Below, in pieces: positions 53,563 through 63,311 of a stretch of 64,000 nucleotides of DNA. The translations under genes and the position numbers were made by a program. Origin of the DNA: Caldicellulosiruptor diazotrophicus (GTDB lineage Bacteria > Bacillota > Thermoanaerobacteria > Caldicellulosiruptorales > Caldicellulosiruptoraceae); assembly GCF_017347585.1 (NCBI RefSeq), contig NZ_AP024480.1:1076001-1140000 (forward strand), given 5' to 3'. The stretch's first letter is position 1. Every line of letters starts with the position of its first letter. Under the pieces are notes generated by a model, which had not been told where the DNA came from, ran no database searches, and saw nothing but the letters and a program-made list of their open reading frames with translations.

Positions 53563-55755
53563 TTGAAAAAACATCTTTATGAAGAAGTGGGCCTGACATA
53601 CGATGAGTACAAGATGATTGTGGAAATTCTGGGGAGAGAACCGAATGAGCTGGAGATTAACCTTTTTGGAGTTATGTGGTCTGAGCATTGTGGCTATAAA
53701 AACTCAAAAGCGTTTTTGAAGAATCTTCCTACAAATGGTGAACATATCCTTCAAGGTCCAGGGGAAAATGCAGGGATTGTTGACATTGGTGATGGATACG
53801 CAGTATGTTTTAAGGTGGAAAGTCACAATCATCCATCAGCAGTGGAACCGTACGAAGGTGCAGCAACAGGAGTTGGTGGGATAATACGAGATATATTTAC
53901 AATGGGAGCAAGACCAATAGCTCTTTTGGATTCACTTAAGTTTGGTAACCTCAATGACAGCAGAACAAAATATTTGTTTGAAGGTGTTGTAGCTGGTATT
54001 GCAGGATATGGCAACTGTGTAGGTATTCCCACTGTAGGCGGGGAGACTACGTTTGACCCTATTTACAAGAACAATATTTTGGTCAATGTTATGTGTGTCG
54101 GTATCATGAAAAAAGATAAAATATTTAGAGGAGTTGCACAAGGGGTAGGCAATTCTGTATTTTACGTTGGTCATACAACAGGCAGAGATGGAATGGGTGG
54201 AGCAACATTTGCGTCAACAGATCTTACAGCTGAATCAGAAGAGAAAAGGTCTGCTGTGCAGGTTGGAGATCCATTTATGGAAAAGCTCCTTTTAGAAGCG
54301 TGTTTAGAACTTTTTCAGACGGATGCTGTGGTTGGTATTCAGGACATGGGTGCAGCAGGGCTTACTTCTTCGACGTGTGAAACAGCTGCAAGAGCGGGAA
54401 CAGGAATCGAAATAGATGTAGCGCTTGTGCCAAAAAGAGAAGAAGGTATGAACCCAATTGAGATTATGCTTTCAGAGTCTCAAGAAAGAATGCTTGTCAT
54501 TGTTAAAAAAGAAAAGGAAGAAGAAGTATATAAAATATTCGAGAAATGGGGACTTCATGCAGTAAAGATTGGAAGGGTAACAGATGACGGTATGCTCAGA
54601 GTTCTTGACAATGGCAAGGTAATTGCTGAAGTTCCTGCAAAGGCACTTGCTCATGCGCCTGCTTATGTTAGAGAAATAAAAGAGCCAGCGATAATAAAAG
54701 AGTCTGAAAAATTTGATATATATTCAATTCCACAACCAAATGATTTAAACGAGGCAATCTGCAAGATGATTTCAAATCCTAACCTTGCAAGCAAAGAATA
54801 TGTATATCGACAATATGACCATATGGTCAGAACAGATACTGTCATAAGACCAGGCCATGATGCAAGTCTTCTGAGAATAAAAGGAACCAAAAAAGGTATT
54901 GCTGTCACAATAGATAGCAACGGTAGATACTGTTATTTAAATCCATATGAAGGAGTTCAGCTTGTGTTGGCAGAAAGTTATAGAAATATTGTGGCTGTTG
55001 GGGCAAAGCCACTTGCAATCACAGATGGACTTAACTTTGGAAATCCGCACTATCCGGAAATTTACTACCAGTTTGTCAAGACAATTGAAGGAATGAAAGT
55101 TGCATGCGAGCATTTTGAAACACCTGTGACTGGTGGAAATGTATCATTCTATAACCAGTCAGAAGAAGGAGCTATTTACCCTACGCCTGTAATTGGGATG
55201 ATAGGTATTATTGACGATATTGAAAAAGCTGTTGATATTTCTTTCAAAAATGAAGGTGATTTAGTTGCAGTCATTGGAAAAACCGCAGATGATATTGGAG
55301 CAAGTGAATATTTAAGTTTTTATCAAGGAATAGTTTCTGGTAGGGTGCCCAAACTCGATTTGAAGCTTCATAAAAAAGTATGTGACAAGGTCTTAGAATG
55401 TATCAGAGAAGGTCTTTTTAACTCTGTTCATGATATTTCAGATGGAGGCTTTGCAATTGCTCTTATAGAGAGTGCATTAAGAGGTTCAAAGGGCGCTGAG
55501 TTGCAAATTAAAACAGAATTAAGAGAAGATTTTTATCTTTTCAGTGAAACACCGGGAAGGTTTATTGTTACATTTCAAGAAAGTAATTTAAGCAAAATAC
55601 AGAATATATTAGATGATATTGAGTTTACTGTGATAGGAAGAGTAACTAACGAGTTTGTGATAAATGGTAAGATAAATAATAAAGAGATTCATTTGGACCT
55701 AAAAGAGGTTGAGAGAATATATCAGGAGGCAATACCATGTGCTTTAAAGAGGTAG
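53563..55755 (+). CDS. purL: FGAM synthase subunit PurL (small type)
   Basis: A 730-residue synthetase of the small Firmicute type, which needs PurS and PurQ. Motifs include MWSEHCGYKNSKAFLK, ESHNHPSAVEPYEGAATGVG, GAAGLTSSTCETAARAGTG and the second-half VTGGNVSFYNQS. The start TTG 53563 follows GAGGTGATAAAT. Its last 19 bases overlap purF. Confidence 0.97.
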   Translation: MKKHLYEEVGLTYDEYKMIVEILGREPNELEINLFGVMWSEHCGYKNSKAFLKNLPTNGEHILQGPGENAGIVDIGDGYAVCFKVESHNHPSAVEPYEGAATGVGGIIRDIFTMGARPIALLDSLKFGNLNDSRTKYLFEGVVAGIAGYGNCVGIPTVGGETTFDPIYKNNILVNVMCVGIMKKDKIFRGVAQGVGNSVFYVGHTTGRDGMGGATFASTDLTAESEEKRSAVQVGDPFMEKLLLEACLELFQTDAVVGIQDMGAAGLTSSTCETAARAGTGIEIDVALVPKREEGMNPIEIMLSESQERMLVIVKKEKEEEVYKIFEKWGLHAVKIGRVTDDGMLRVLDNGKVIAEVPAKALAHAPAYVREIKEPAIIKESEKFDIYSIPQPNDLNEAICKMISNPNLASKEYVYRQYDHMVRTDTVIRPGHDASLLRIKGTKKGIAVTIDSNGRYCYLNPYEGVQLVLAESYRNIVAVGAKPLAITDGLNFGNPHYPEIYYQFVKTIEGMKVACEHFETPVTGGNVSFYNQSEEGAIYPTPVIGMIGIIDDIEKAVDISFKNEGDLVAVIGKTADDIGASEYLSFYQGIVSGRVPKLDLKLHKKVCDKVLECIREGLFNSVHDISDGGFAIALIESALRGSKGAELQIKTELREDFYLFSETPGRFIVTFQESNLSKIQNILDDIEFTVIGRVTNEFVINGKINNKEIHLDLKEVERIYQEAIPCALKR

Positions 55756-57161
55756 AAGAGAGTTTTAAAGACCATTGCGGAATATTTGGCATATATTCTT
55801 CAGATGGTAAACTTGATGTTGCAAAGATTACTTATTTTGGACTTTATGCGCTTCAACACAGAGGCCAGGAAAGCAGTGGTATTGCAGTAAATGATTCAGG
55901 GAATATTATTTATCACAAGGATAGTGGTCTTGTCAATGAAGTATTCAATGAGGTTGTGCTAAATCATCTCAAAGGATATTCTGCAATTGGTCATGTGAGG
56001 TATTCAACAACAGGCAAAAGTGACAGGGAAAACGCTCAGCCACTTGTTATAAAATACAGAAAAGGTCATATGGCTCTTGCCCATAATGGCAATCTTGTTA
56101 ATGCGCATATAATTAGAGAGAAACTTGAGCAGGAAGGTGCAATCTTTCAGACAACTATTGATTCTGAAGTTATTGCAAGTTTGATTTCACGTAACAGAAT
56201 AAAATCCGAAAATATCGAAGAAGCTATTTTAAAAACTATGGATGAAATTAAAGGGGCATATTCTCTTCTGATTTTAACACCAAATAAACTTATTGCAGTA
56301 AGAGATCCTTATGGTCTAAGGCCACTTGTAATGGGGAGGATAAACAATAGTATTTGTTTTGCTTCAGAAACATGTGCTCTGGACACTATTGGAGCGGAAT
56401 ATATTCGAGATGTCGAACCAGGAGAGATAATTTCGGTAAGTAGAAATGGTATTAAGAGCAAAAAATATAAAAATTGCACTAAACACTTATGCGTGTTTGA
56501 ATTTATCTATTTTGCAAGAGCTGACTCATATTTGGAAGGAATTAGCGTGTATGAAATAAGAAAGAGACTTGGGAGACAACTTTGTAAAGAGTCTTATGTG
56601 GACTGTGATATTGTGATTGGTGTGCCAGATTCTGGGACAACTGCTGCTATTGGCTTTGCTGAAGAAGCTGGTATTCCATTTTCTGAAGGGTTTATAAAAA
56701 ATAGATATATAGGAAGAACGTTCATAAAACCTGAGCAGTCACAGAGAGAAATAGCTGTGAAAATAAAGCTCAATGTTTTAAAAAACAATGTGGCAGGTAA
56801 AAGAGTTGTTTTAATTGATGATTCTATCGTAAGGGGAACAACCTCGCGAAAAATTATAAAAATGCTGCGAGATGCAGGGGCAACAGAGGTTCATCTGAGA
56901 ATAAGTTCTCCTCCAGTTGTTTTCCCTTGTTACTACGGTATAGATACACCTGACAGGAAAGAGTTGATAGCAGCAAATTATTTAACTGAAGAAATTGCAA
57001 GGATTTTGGGAGCAGATTCATTGGAGTACTTGAGTTTAAATGGTCTGAATGAGGTCTTTGAGGGTAAGATCAATCAGTTTTGTACAGCATGTTTTAACGG
57101 AGAGTATGTAACCGAGATACCAGAAAATTTTAATAAATATATTCTTGAAGAGGGTGTTTGA
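55737..57161 (+). CDS. purF: amidophosphoribosyltransferase
   Basis: A 474-residue enzyme for the committing step of purine synthesis. The N-terminal nucleophile hydrolase has Cys14 in DHCGIFGIY, so a 13-residue propeptide is probably removed, as in Bacillus. The C-terminal PRTase domain has VVLIDDSIVRGTTSRKI. Cysteines in HLCVFEF, SPPVVFPC and FCTACFNG fit the [4Fe-4S] cluster of oxygen-sensitive PurF. The ATG lies after CAGGAGG inside purL. Confidence 0.97.
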   Translation: MCFKEVEESFKDHCGIFGIYSSDGKLDVAKITYFGLYALQHRGQESSGIAVNDSGNIIYHKDSGLVNEVFNEVVLNHLKGYSAIGHVRYSTTGKSDRENAQPLVIKYRKGHMALAHNGNLVNAHIIREKLEQEGAIFQTTIDSEVIASLISRNRIKSENIEEAILKTMDEIKGAYSLLILTPNKLIAVRDPYGLRPLVMGRINNSICFASETCALDTIGAEYIRDVEPGEIISVSRNGIKSKKYKNCTKHLCVFEFIYFARADSYLEGISVYEIRKRLGRQLCKESYVDCDIVIGVPDSGTTAAIGFAEEAGIPFSEGFIKNRYIGRTFIKPEQSQREIAVKIKLNVLKNNVAGKRVVLIDDSIVRGTTSRKIIKMLRDAGATEVHLRISSPPVVFPCYYGIDTPDRKELIAANYLTEEIARILGADSLEYLSLNGLNEVFEGKINQFCTACFNGEYVTEIPENFNKYILEEGV

Positions 57162-57164
57162 AAA

Positions 57165-58190
57165 ATGACCACTTATAAAGATGCGGGAGTGAACATTGAA
57201 GAAGGTTACAGAGCAGTGAATTTGATTAAAAGCTTAGCGAGAGAAACTTTTGATTCAAATGTTATCACTGACATAGGTAGTTTTGGGAGTATGTATCTTT
57301 TGAATATTGGAAGTTCTGAATATATTTTAGTTTCTGGCACAGATGGAGTTGGTACTAAACTGAAGATTGCATTTTATCTTGATAAGCACGACACTGTTGG
57401 AATAGATTGTGTTGCCATGTGTGTCAATGATATTCTATGCCATGGAGCAAGACCACTTTTCTTTTTAGACTATATTGCATGTGGCAAACTAAACAGTAGC
57501 AAGGTCGCAAATATTGTGAAAGGCATTACTGATGGTTGCAAAATGGCTGGATGCTCGCTTGTAGGTGGGGAGACTGCCGAGATGCCAGGTTTTTACAAAG
57601 ACGATGAATACGATTTGGCAGGGTTTGCAGTTGGAATTGTAGAAAAGCAAAAAGCGGTGTATGGAAAAGATGTGAACCAAGAAGATATTATAATTGGACT
57701 TGCTTCAAATGGTGTTCACAGCAATGGTTACTCACTTGTGAGAAAGGTTTTTGGGATAGACGAAAATCCCAAAGTGCTTGAAAAGATATATGAAGAGCTT
57801 GGGGTGTCACTTGGAGAAGAACTCCTGAAACCTACAAGGATATATGTAAAACCTGTTTTGAAAGTGCTTGAAAATGTTAATGTTAAAGGAATAGCTCATA
57901 TAACAGGTGGTGGATTTTTTGAAAATATACCTCGTGCTTTTCCAAAGGGTTATTCTGCTGTTATTGAAAAAGGCAGCTGGGAAGTGCCTGTTATATTTAA
58001 GTTGATTCAGGAATGTGGAAAAGTAGAAGAAAGAGAGATGTTTTCAACATTTAACATGGGAATAGGTATGGTTCTAATAGTTTCTGAAGAAAATGTGGAT
58101 TTGACATTGAAGATTTTAGAACAAGAGAAAGTAAATGCATGGGTAATAGGCGTAATTCAAAAAGGTGAGGACGGAGTTGTTTTAAAATGA
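57165..58190 (+). CDS. purM: AIR synthase
   Basis: A 341-residue ATP-dependent cyclase making AIR from FGAM. It shows YKDAGVNIEEGYRAVNLIK, VSGTDGVGTKLKIAFY, CVAMCVNDILCHGARPLFFL and GGETAEMPGFY. It begins 3 bases after purF and overlaps purN by 4 bases. Confidence 0.98.
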   Translation: MTTYKDAGVNIEEGYRAVNLIKSLARETFDSNVITDIGSFGSMYLLNIGSSEYILVSGTDGVGTKLKIAFYLDKHDTVGIDCVAMCVNDILCHGARPLFFLDYIACGKLNSSKVANIVKGITDGCKMAGCSLVGGETAEMPGFYKDDEYDLAGFAVGIVEKQKAVYGKDVNQEDIIIGLASNGVHSNGYSLVRKVFGIDENPKVLEKIYEELGVSLGEELLKPTRIYVKPVLKVLENVNVKGIAHITGGGFFENIPRAFPKGYSAVIEKGSWEVPVIFKLIQECGKVEEREMFSTFNMGIGMVLIVSEENVDLTLKILEQEKVNAWVIGVIQKGEDGVVLK

Positions 58191-58843
58191 AAAAATTGGC
58201 TGTATTTGTTTCAGGTTCTGGATCTAATCTTCAGGCTATCATCGATCAGATAAAAATTGGAGAGATACCAGCTACTATCTCGTGTGTCATATCCAACAAA
58301 AAAGATGCATATGCGCTTGAAAGGGCAAGAAAAAACGGTATTCAAGCAATTTATATATCCAGGAGAGATTTTCCCTCTTCTTTGGAGTATGAAAAATATT
58401 TAGTAAACTTTCTTAAAAGTCAAAAAATTGATTACATCGTTTTAGCAGGTTTCCTTTATATATTTTCAGAGTATTTTGTAGAAGAATTTAGAAACAAAAT
58501 TATAAACATTCATCCATCTTTGCTCCCGGCATTTGGAGGAAAAGGTATGTATGGAATAAACGTACACAAAAGTGTGTTAGAGTATGGAATGAAGGTAACA
58601 GGTGCAACAGTACACTTTGTTGATGTAGTGCCTGACGGTGGCCCAATAATCTTGCAAAAGGCTATATATGTAAGGGAAGATGATACTCCAGAGACTCTTC
58701 AAAAGAGGGTACTTGAAGAGATTGAATGGAAGATATATCCTTTAGCTATAAAGCTTCTTTGTGAGGATAAGATAGAAGTTGTAGGCAGAAAAGTTATCAT
58801 AAAGGATAAAGAAATCTTAAAAAAGGTGGGAATTGAAATATGA
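58187..58843 (+). CDS. purN: GAR formyltransferase
   Basis: A 218-residue formyl-THF-dependent enzyme. It has [34 protein letters not shown] with catalytic His nearby, [20 protein letters not shown] and [10 protein letters not shown] holding the catalytic Asp. It overlaps purM and purH by 4 bases each. Confidence 0.97.
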   Translation: MKKLAVFVSGSGSNLQAIIDQIKIGEIPATISCVISNKKDAYALERARKNGIQAIYISRRDFPSSLEYEKYLVNFLKSQKIDYIVLAGFLYIFSEYFVEEFRNKIINIHPSLLPAFGGKGMYGINVHKSVLEYGMKVTGATVHFVDVVPDGGPIILQKAIYVREDDTPETLQKRVLEEIEWKIYPLAIKLLCEDKIEVVGRKVIIKDKEILKKVGIEI

Positions 58844-60381
58844 ATAAGAGGGCAATTATAAGTGTTTACAATAAAAACGGGATAGTGGAATTTGCTAAAA
58901 AGCTTAAAGAATTTGGATATGACATTATCTCAACAGGCGGTACTATGAAGTATTTGACCGAAAATGGGATTGAGGTTATAAACATCTCTGAAGTGACCCG
59001 TTTTCCTGAAATTTTGGATGGTAGAGTAAAAACTCTTCATCCGAATATTCACGCAGGGATTCTTGCGATAAAGGATAATAGAGAACACTTGGAAACTTTA
59101 AAGGCGTTGGATATTCTATCAATCGACATGGTTGTGGTTAACCTTTATCCATTTAAAGAGACTATTTTCAAAGAAGATGTTACACTTGATGATGTTATAG
59201 AAAATATAGATATAGGTGGACCTACCATGATTCGAGCTGCTGCAAAAAATTTTAAATATACAACAGTAATTGTTGACCCTGAAGATTACGATACAGTAGC
59301 AATGGAAATAGAAAAAAATGGAGAGGTTTCTTTTGAGACGAGATTTTATCTTGCCACAAAAGTTTTTGAATACACTTCATATTATGATTCAATGATTTTT
59401 AACTATTTCAAATATGTACGAAATGACCAGTCGTTTTCGAAGCACTTTACGGTACCACTTGAACTTTTGCAGAACTTAAGATATGGTGAGAATCCACACC
59501 AAAAGGCATGTTTTTATAAGATATCGTTACCATTCATCGAAACCTCTAATATTGTAAATTGTACTCAGCTTCATGGCAAAGAACTTTCATATAACAATAT
59601 ACTTGACAGTGACAGTGCTATAGAACTTTTGAAGGAATTTGATGAACCTACATGTGTTGCTATAAAGCACAACAACCCATGTGCGGTAGCATCGGCGGAA
59701 AATATCTATGAAGCTTACAAAAAGGTATATGAAAGCGATCCAGTATCAATATTTGGCGGCATTGTTGCTTTCAACAGAAAAGTTGACAAGGATACAGCAG
59801 ACCAGCTCAAAAAGATTTTTCTTGAAATTGTGATTGCTCCGGAATTTGACGAGGATGCTCTTTCTATCCTGTGCTCCAAAAAAGATTTGAGAATTTTAAA
59901 ATTAGCATCTTTAGAAAAAACTAATGCTTTCTACGATATAAAATCTGTAAATGGTGGCGTTTTAGTGCAAGAAAAGGATAAAATGCTTTTCAAAGACGGA
60001 TTTCAGGTTGTTACAGAAAGAGAGCCTTCAGAAAAGGAACTGGAAGATTTAATCTTTGCCTGGAAGGTTGTAAAACATGTAAAATCAAATGCTATAGTAG
60101 TAGCAAAAGATAAAATGACCATAGGCATTGGAATGGGCCAGACGAATAGAATATGGGCGGTGGAACATGCAATTTCAAGGTCACGATTTGATTTAAAAGA
60201 AGCGGTGCTTGCATCCGATGCATTTTTCCCGTTTTCAGATAGTGTTGAAACTGCAGGCAAAGCAGGAATTAGTGCTATTATCCAGCCAGGTGGTTCTATA
60301 CGAGACAATGATTCTATTGAGATGGCAAATAAGTTTAATATAGCCATGATATTCACAGAAATGAGACATTTTAGACATTAA
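58840..60381 (+). CDS. purH: bifunctional AICAR transformylase / IMP cyclohydrolase
   Basis: A 513-residue two-domain protein for the last two steps to IMP. The N-terminal IMP cyclohydrolase (about 1-195) has [25 protein letters not shown] and [17 protein letters not shown]. The transformylase (about 200-513) has [25 protein letters not shown] and [17 protein letters not shown]. The latter motif is the variant form found in some thermophiles. Confidence 0.97.
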   Translation: MNKRAIISVYNKNGIVEFAKKLKEFGYDIISTGGTMKYLTENGIEVINISEVTRFPEILDGRVKTLHPNIHAGILAIKDNREHLETLKALDILSIDMVVVNLYPFKETIFKEDVTLDDVIENIDIGGPTMIRAAAKNFKYTTVIVDPEDYDTVAMEIEKNGEVSFETRFYLATKVFEYTSYYDSMIFNYFKYVRNDQSFSKHFTVPLELLQNLRYGENPHQKACFYKISLPFIETSNIVNCTQLHGKELSYNNILDSDSAIELLKEFDEPTCVAIKHNNPCAVASAENIYEAYKKVYESDPVSIFGGIVAFNRKVDKDTADQLKKIFLEIVIAPEFDEDALSILCSKKDLRILKLASLEKTNAFYDIKSVNGGVLVQEKDKMLFKDGFQVVTEREPSEKELEDLIFAWKVVKHVKSNAIVVAKDKMTIGIGMGQTNRIWAVEHAISRSRFDLKEAVLASDAFFPFSDSVETAGKAGISAIIQPGGSIRDNDSIEMANKFNIAMIFTEMRHFRH

Positions 60382-60402
60382 GAAAGAGGTGGAATTTTAA
60401 CC

Positions 60403-61665
60403 ATGCGAATACTGATTATAGGAAATGGTGGACGTGAACATGCTATTACATGGAAGATATACAATGAAGGATACAAAGATTTGTTCTGCATTCCAGGAAA
60501 TGCAGGAATAAGCGATATAGCTGAGTGTGCTGATATTAAAGTAAATGAGTTTGACAAGGTAAAGGACTTTTGTTTAGAAAAAAGAATAGATTTTGTGGTT
60601 GTTGGTCCTGACAATCCTCTGGCTGACGGGATTGTTGACTATCTTGAGTCTTTTGGTATAAAGACGTTTGGACCTACAAAAGATGCTGCAATGATAGAAA
60701 GCAGTAAAGCTTTTGCAAAAGATTTAATGAAGAAATATGGAATTGAAACTGCAAGATATGAGGTGTTCACCAACTATGAAGATGCATATAAGTTTGTAAA
60801 TCAAATATCTAAGTATCCAATTGTTATAAAAGCAGATGGTCTTGCTCTTGGAAAGGGTGTTATTATTGCAAACACTAATCAAGAGGCAGTAGAAGCTTTG
60901 GACCTCATTATGAAAGAAAGAGTTTTTGGAAATGCAGGTAACAAGGTAGTTATTGAAGATTACCTCATAGGTGAAGAGGTTTCAGTATTTGTTGTTTCTG
61001 ATGGTAAGGATATTGTTCCTCTTACAACAGCAAGAGACCATAAAAAGGCATTTGATGGTGATAAAGGACCAAATACAGGTGGAATGGGAGCTTTTTCCCC
61101 GTCCAAACTGGTAAATAAGGCAGTTTTTGAGGATATTTTAGAAAACATAATGCTCAGAGCAGTATATGGTATGCGGAAAGAAGGAAGGCCTTTCAAAGGA
61201 GTATTATATGGAGGGCTTATCCTTACAGAAGAGGGGCCAAAGGTTTTAGAATTTAATGCACGTTTTGGAGACCCAGAAGCCCAGGTAATTTTGCCACTTA
61301 TGAAAAGTGAGCTTATTGAAATAATGGTAAAGGCAAGAGAAGGGAACTTAAAAGGTATTGAACCTAAATTTGATGAAGGATATTCTTTGTGTGTTGTGCT
61401 TGTATCAAGGGGGTATCCAGACAAATATGATATTGGTTTTGAAATAAACGGATTTGAAAATCTTGATAAAGGGACAATAGTGTTTCATGCAAATACAAAA
61501 AAGGAAAATGGTAAGATAAAAACTGCTGGTGGAAGAGTTTTGAATGTAGTTAGAAAAGAAAAGACGTTAAAAGAAGCGAAAGAGAAGGTGTATGAAGAGG
61601 TCAGAAAAATTAATTTTGAAAATATCTTCTATCGAACTGATATAGGGGATAAAGAGATTGATTAA
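60403..61665 (+). CDS. purD: GAR synthetase
   Basis: A 420-residue ATP-grasp enzyme joining phosphoribosylamine and glycine. The N-terminus is ILIIGNGGREHAITWKI. It has VVGPDNPLADGIVDYLE, KADGLALGKGVIIA, DHKKAFDGDKGPNTGGMGAF and LEFNARFGDPEAQVILPL. It is the last gene of the purine operon, 21 bases after purH, with AGAAAGAGGTGG upstream. No strong terminator is seen before the rubredoxin gene. Confidence 0.97.
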   Translation: MRILIIGNGGREHAITWKIYNEGYKDLFCIPGNAGISDIAECADIKVNEFDKVKDFCLEKRIDFVVVGPDNPLADGIVDYLESFGIKTFGPTKDAAMIESSKAFAKDLMKKYGIETARYEVFTNYEDAYKFVNQISKYPIVIKADGLALGKGVIIANTNQEAVEALDLIMKERVFGNAGNKVVIEDYLIGEEVSVFVVSDGKDIVPLTTARDHKKAFDGDKGPNTGGMGAFSPSKLVNKAVFEDILENIMLRAVYGMRKEGRPFKGVLYGGLILTEEGPKVLEFNARFGDPEAQVILPLMKSELIEIMVKAREGNLKGIEPKFDEGYSLCVVLVSRGYPDKYDIGFEINGFENLDKGTIVFHANTKKENGKIKTAGGRVLNVVRKEKTLKEAKEKVYEEVRKINFENIFYRTDIGDKEID

Positions 61666-61744
61666 GCTTTGTGTTTTAAGAAGTGAAAAATGAGGTATAA
61701 ATTATTTGACAGTTTAAATTCTGAAAAAGGAGTGAATGTTTAAA

Positions 61745-61903
61745 GTGGAAATTTGGGTATGCAGTATATGCGGCTACGAGTACAATCCTGAAAATGGAGA
61801 CCCTGAAAATGGTATTGCGCCAGGAACAAAGTTTGAAGATCTCCCTGACGATTGGGTCTGTCCTATTTGCGGAGTTGGCAAGGACATGTTTGAGAAAAAA
61901 TAA
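61745..61903 (+). CDS. rubredoxin
   Basis: A 52-residue electron carrier. The iron is held by two CxxC knuckles, [11 protein letters not shown] (Cys6, Cys9) and [12 protein letters not shown] (Cys39, Cys42), with the conserved [15 protein letters not shown] between them. It can serve the superoxide reductase at 14043 and other oxygen-defence enzymes. The start is GTG 61745, about 12 bases after AAAGGAG (61726-61732), a rather long spacing; no other in-frame start is present. Confidence 0.93.
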   Translation: MEIWVCSICGYEYNPENGDPENGIAPGTKFEDLPDDWVCPICGVGKDMFEKK

Positions 61904-61923
61904 TTTTGATGAGTAATTGGGGT

Positions 61924-61971
61924 GCCCTAAGTCATCTTTGGCAGTTTGTTGGGATGACTTAGGGCGTTTTT
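61924..61971 (+). terminator. rubredoxin terminator
   Basis: A perfect 13-bp stem (61924-61936 with 61953-61965) with a 16-base loop is followed by GTTTTTAT. It is one of the strongest terminators in the window and also closes any read-through from the purine operon. Confidence 0.9.
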
Positions 61972-62018
61972 ATGGTATATAATAATCCTATAGGAACATA
62001 AAAGAGGTACTAAAAAGA

Positions 62019-63311
62019 ATGTTCATAGATACTTCTTCCTATATTTTTCTGAACGATGTTTTTACACAAGCTGACAGAGGTTTGAAAAAGGTTTCCTATG
62101 AAATTATAAAAAATGAGAATGGTTTTTCAGTAAATTTTTCTTTTACTGACAATTGTAAAGTCAATAATATAGGAGTGGCTTTTGACCTTCAAGACAATGA
62201 ACTTATTTTTATGCCAAGGCTTCAAAGAGGAAAAAAAGGGCTTGTGTGCAATAATTCAAATATACAGATGATACTTTTGAGAGTTAAAAATTCGTTTTTT
62301 TTGTTAAAAGTTTATGGTATTTTAGAACTAAATGAAAGATATTTAAGATTTGCAACAAAATTAAAAGAAAGACTTTTGTGTATTGGATTCTACCATTCGT
62401 TTTGGATAGATGAAGCAGCAGATAGCTTTTGTTATCAAAATCTGCTATCAGTCTCTGAAATGAAAAAAGGTTCAAATATAAAAATAGAAGTCAAGGTACA
62501 GAAAGGAAGTTCAATTTATGATTGTATTGAAAACTTTGATTCCAAATTGAAATTTTTTGAAGTTGGGATTAATATAGAATCAGCAAACAAACCAAATTGT
62601 GTCTGTACAATAGATATTACGAGGTATTCAAAGATGGATATTGCAAGAAGACATCAGTTATCTCTTATTATTCCAGCAAAGATGCTAAAATTTTGTTTTT
62701 TATATCTGCCTAGAAAACTTGAAAATTTCGAGCTCTCTTATACATCATCGTTGCAATCCTCAAGTTTTTATTATTTAAAGATTTTAAACGGGCTTAAGAA
62801 AAGTGAAATTTTGAATCTTAAAGAAAGCATAGAAATATTAGCTACAAAAGAAAGCATTTATTTTAACTTTTACAATAAAAATCTTATGTTGACCTCAGTG
62901 AAAACTTATTATCATCTACCCTATATTTTACTTCTTTATATAAAACTTTGTTCTTTGTTAGGAGCAGAAATAAATGCTTCAATTGAGAAGCTCATCGACG
63001 AGATAGAATGGTACGTTATGAATAAATACAAATTTTTCACAGATGAAACTTTGAGAAACATAGAAGAGTTTGATAGAAAATTTGAAAATGAGATGTATCC
63101 AAATGAAGTCCTAACAATATATATTTGTTATGAGCTGTACAGGTTTCTCTTCAACTACTATGAAGATTTAAGTTACTATAAAACAAGTAATGATTTAAAG
63201 GCTTTATTGTTTCTGTACTATGATTTTGAGCATGAACGTTTTTATAAAAACAACTATTCATTAAAAAAAGAAGAACTTCTAAGAATTATTGAAAGGGAAG
63301 ATAGAAGATGA
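62019..63311 (+). CDS. uncharacterised protein coupled to polA
   Basis: A 430-residue protein not recognised. It is rich in Phe, Tyr, Leu, Lys and Asn. The N-terminal half (to about 215) reads as beta-rich (YEIIKNENGFSVNFSFTD, NELIFMPRLQRGKKGLV, FFLLKVYGILELNERYLRF). The C-terminal half reads as helical, with YYHLPYILLLYIKLCSLLG near residue 300 too polar around it to be a sure TM segment. The ATG at 62019 follows AAAGAGG by 11 bases. Its TGA overlaps the polA ATG, so the two are translationally coupled. Confidence 0.8.
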   Translation: MFIDTSSYIFLNDVFTQADRGLKKVSYEIIKNENGFSVNFSFTDNCKVNNIGVAFDLQDNELIFMPRLQRGKKGLVCNNSNIQMILLRVKNSFFLLKVYGILELNERYLRFATKLKERLLCIGFYHSFWIDEAADSFCYQNLLSVSEMKKGSNIKIEVKVQKGSSIYDCIENFDSKLKFFEVGINIESANKPNCVCTIDITRYSKMDIARRHQLSLIIPAKMLKFCFLYLPRKLENFELSYTSSLQSSSFYYLKILNGLKKSEILNLKESIEILATKESIYFNFYNKNLMLTSVKTYYHLPYILLLYIKLCSLLGAEINASIEKLIDEIEWYVMNKYKFFTDETLRNIEEFDRKFENEMYPNEVLTIYICYELYRFLFNYYEDLSYYKTSNDLKALLFLYYDFEHERFYKNNYSLKKEELLRIIEREDRR

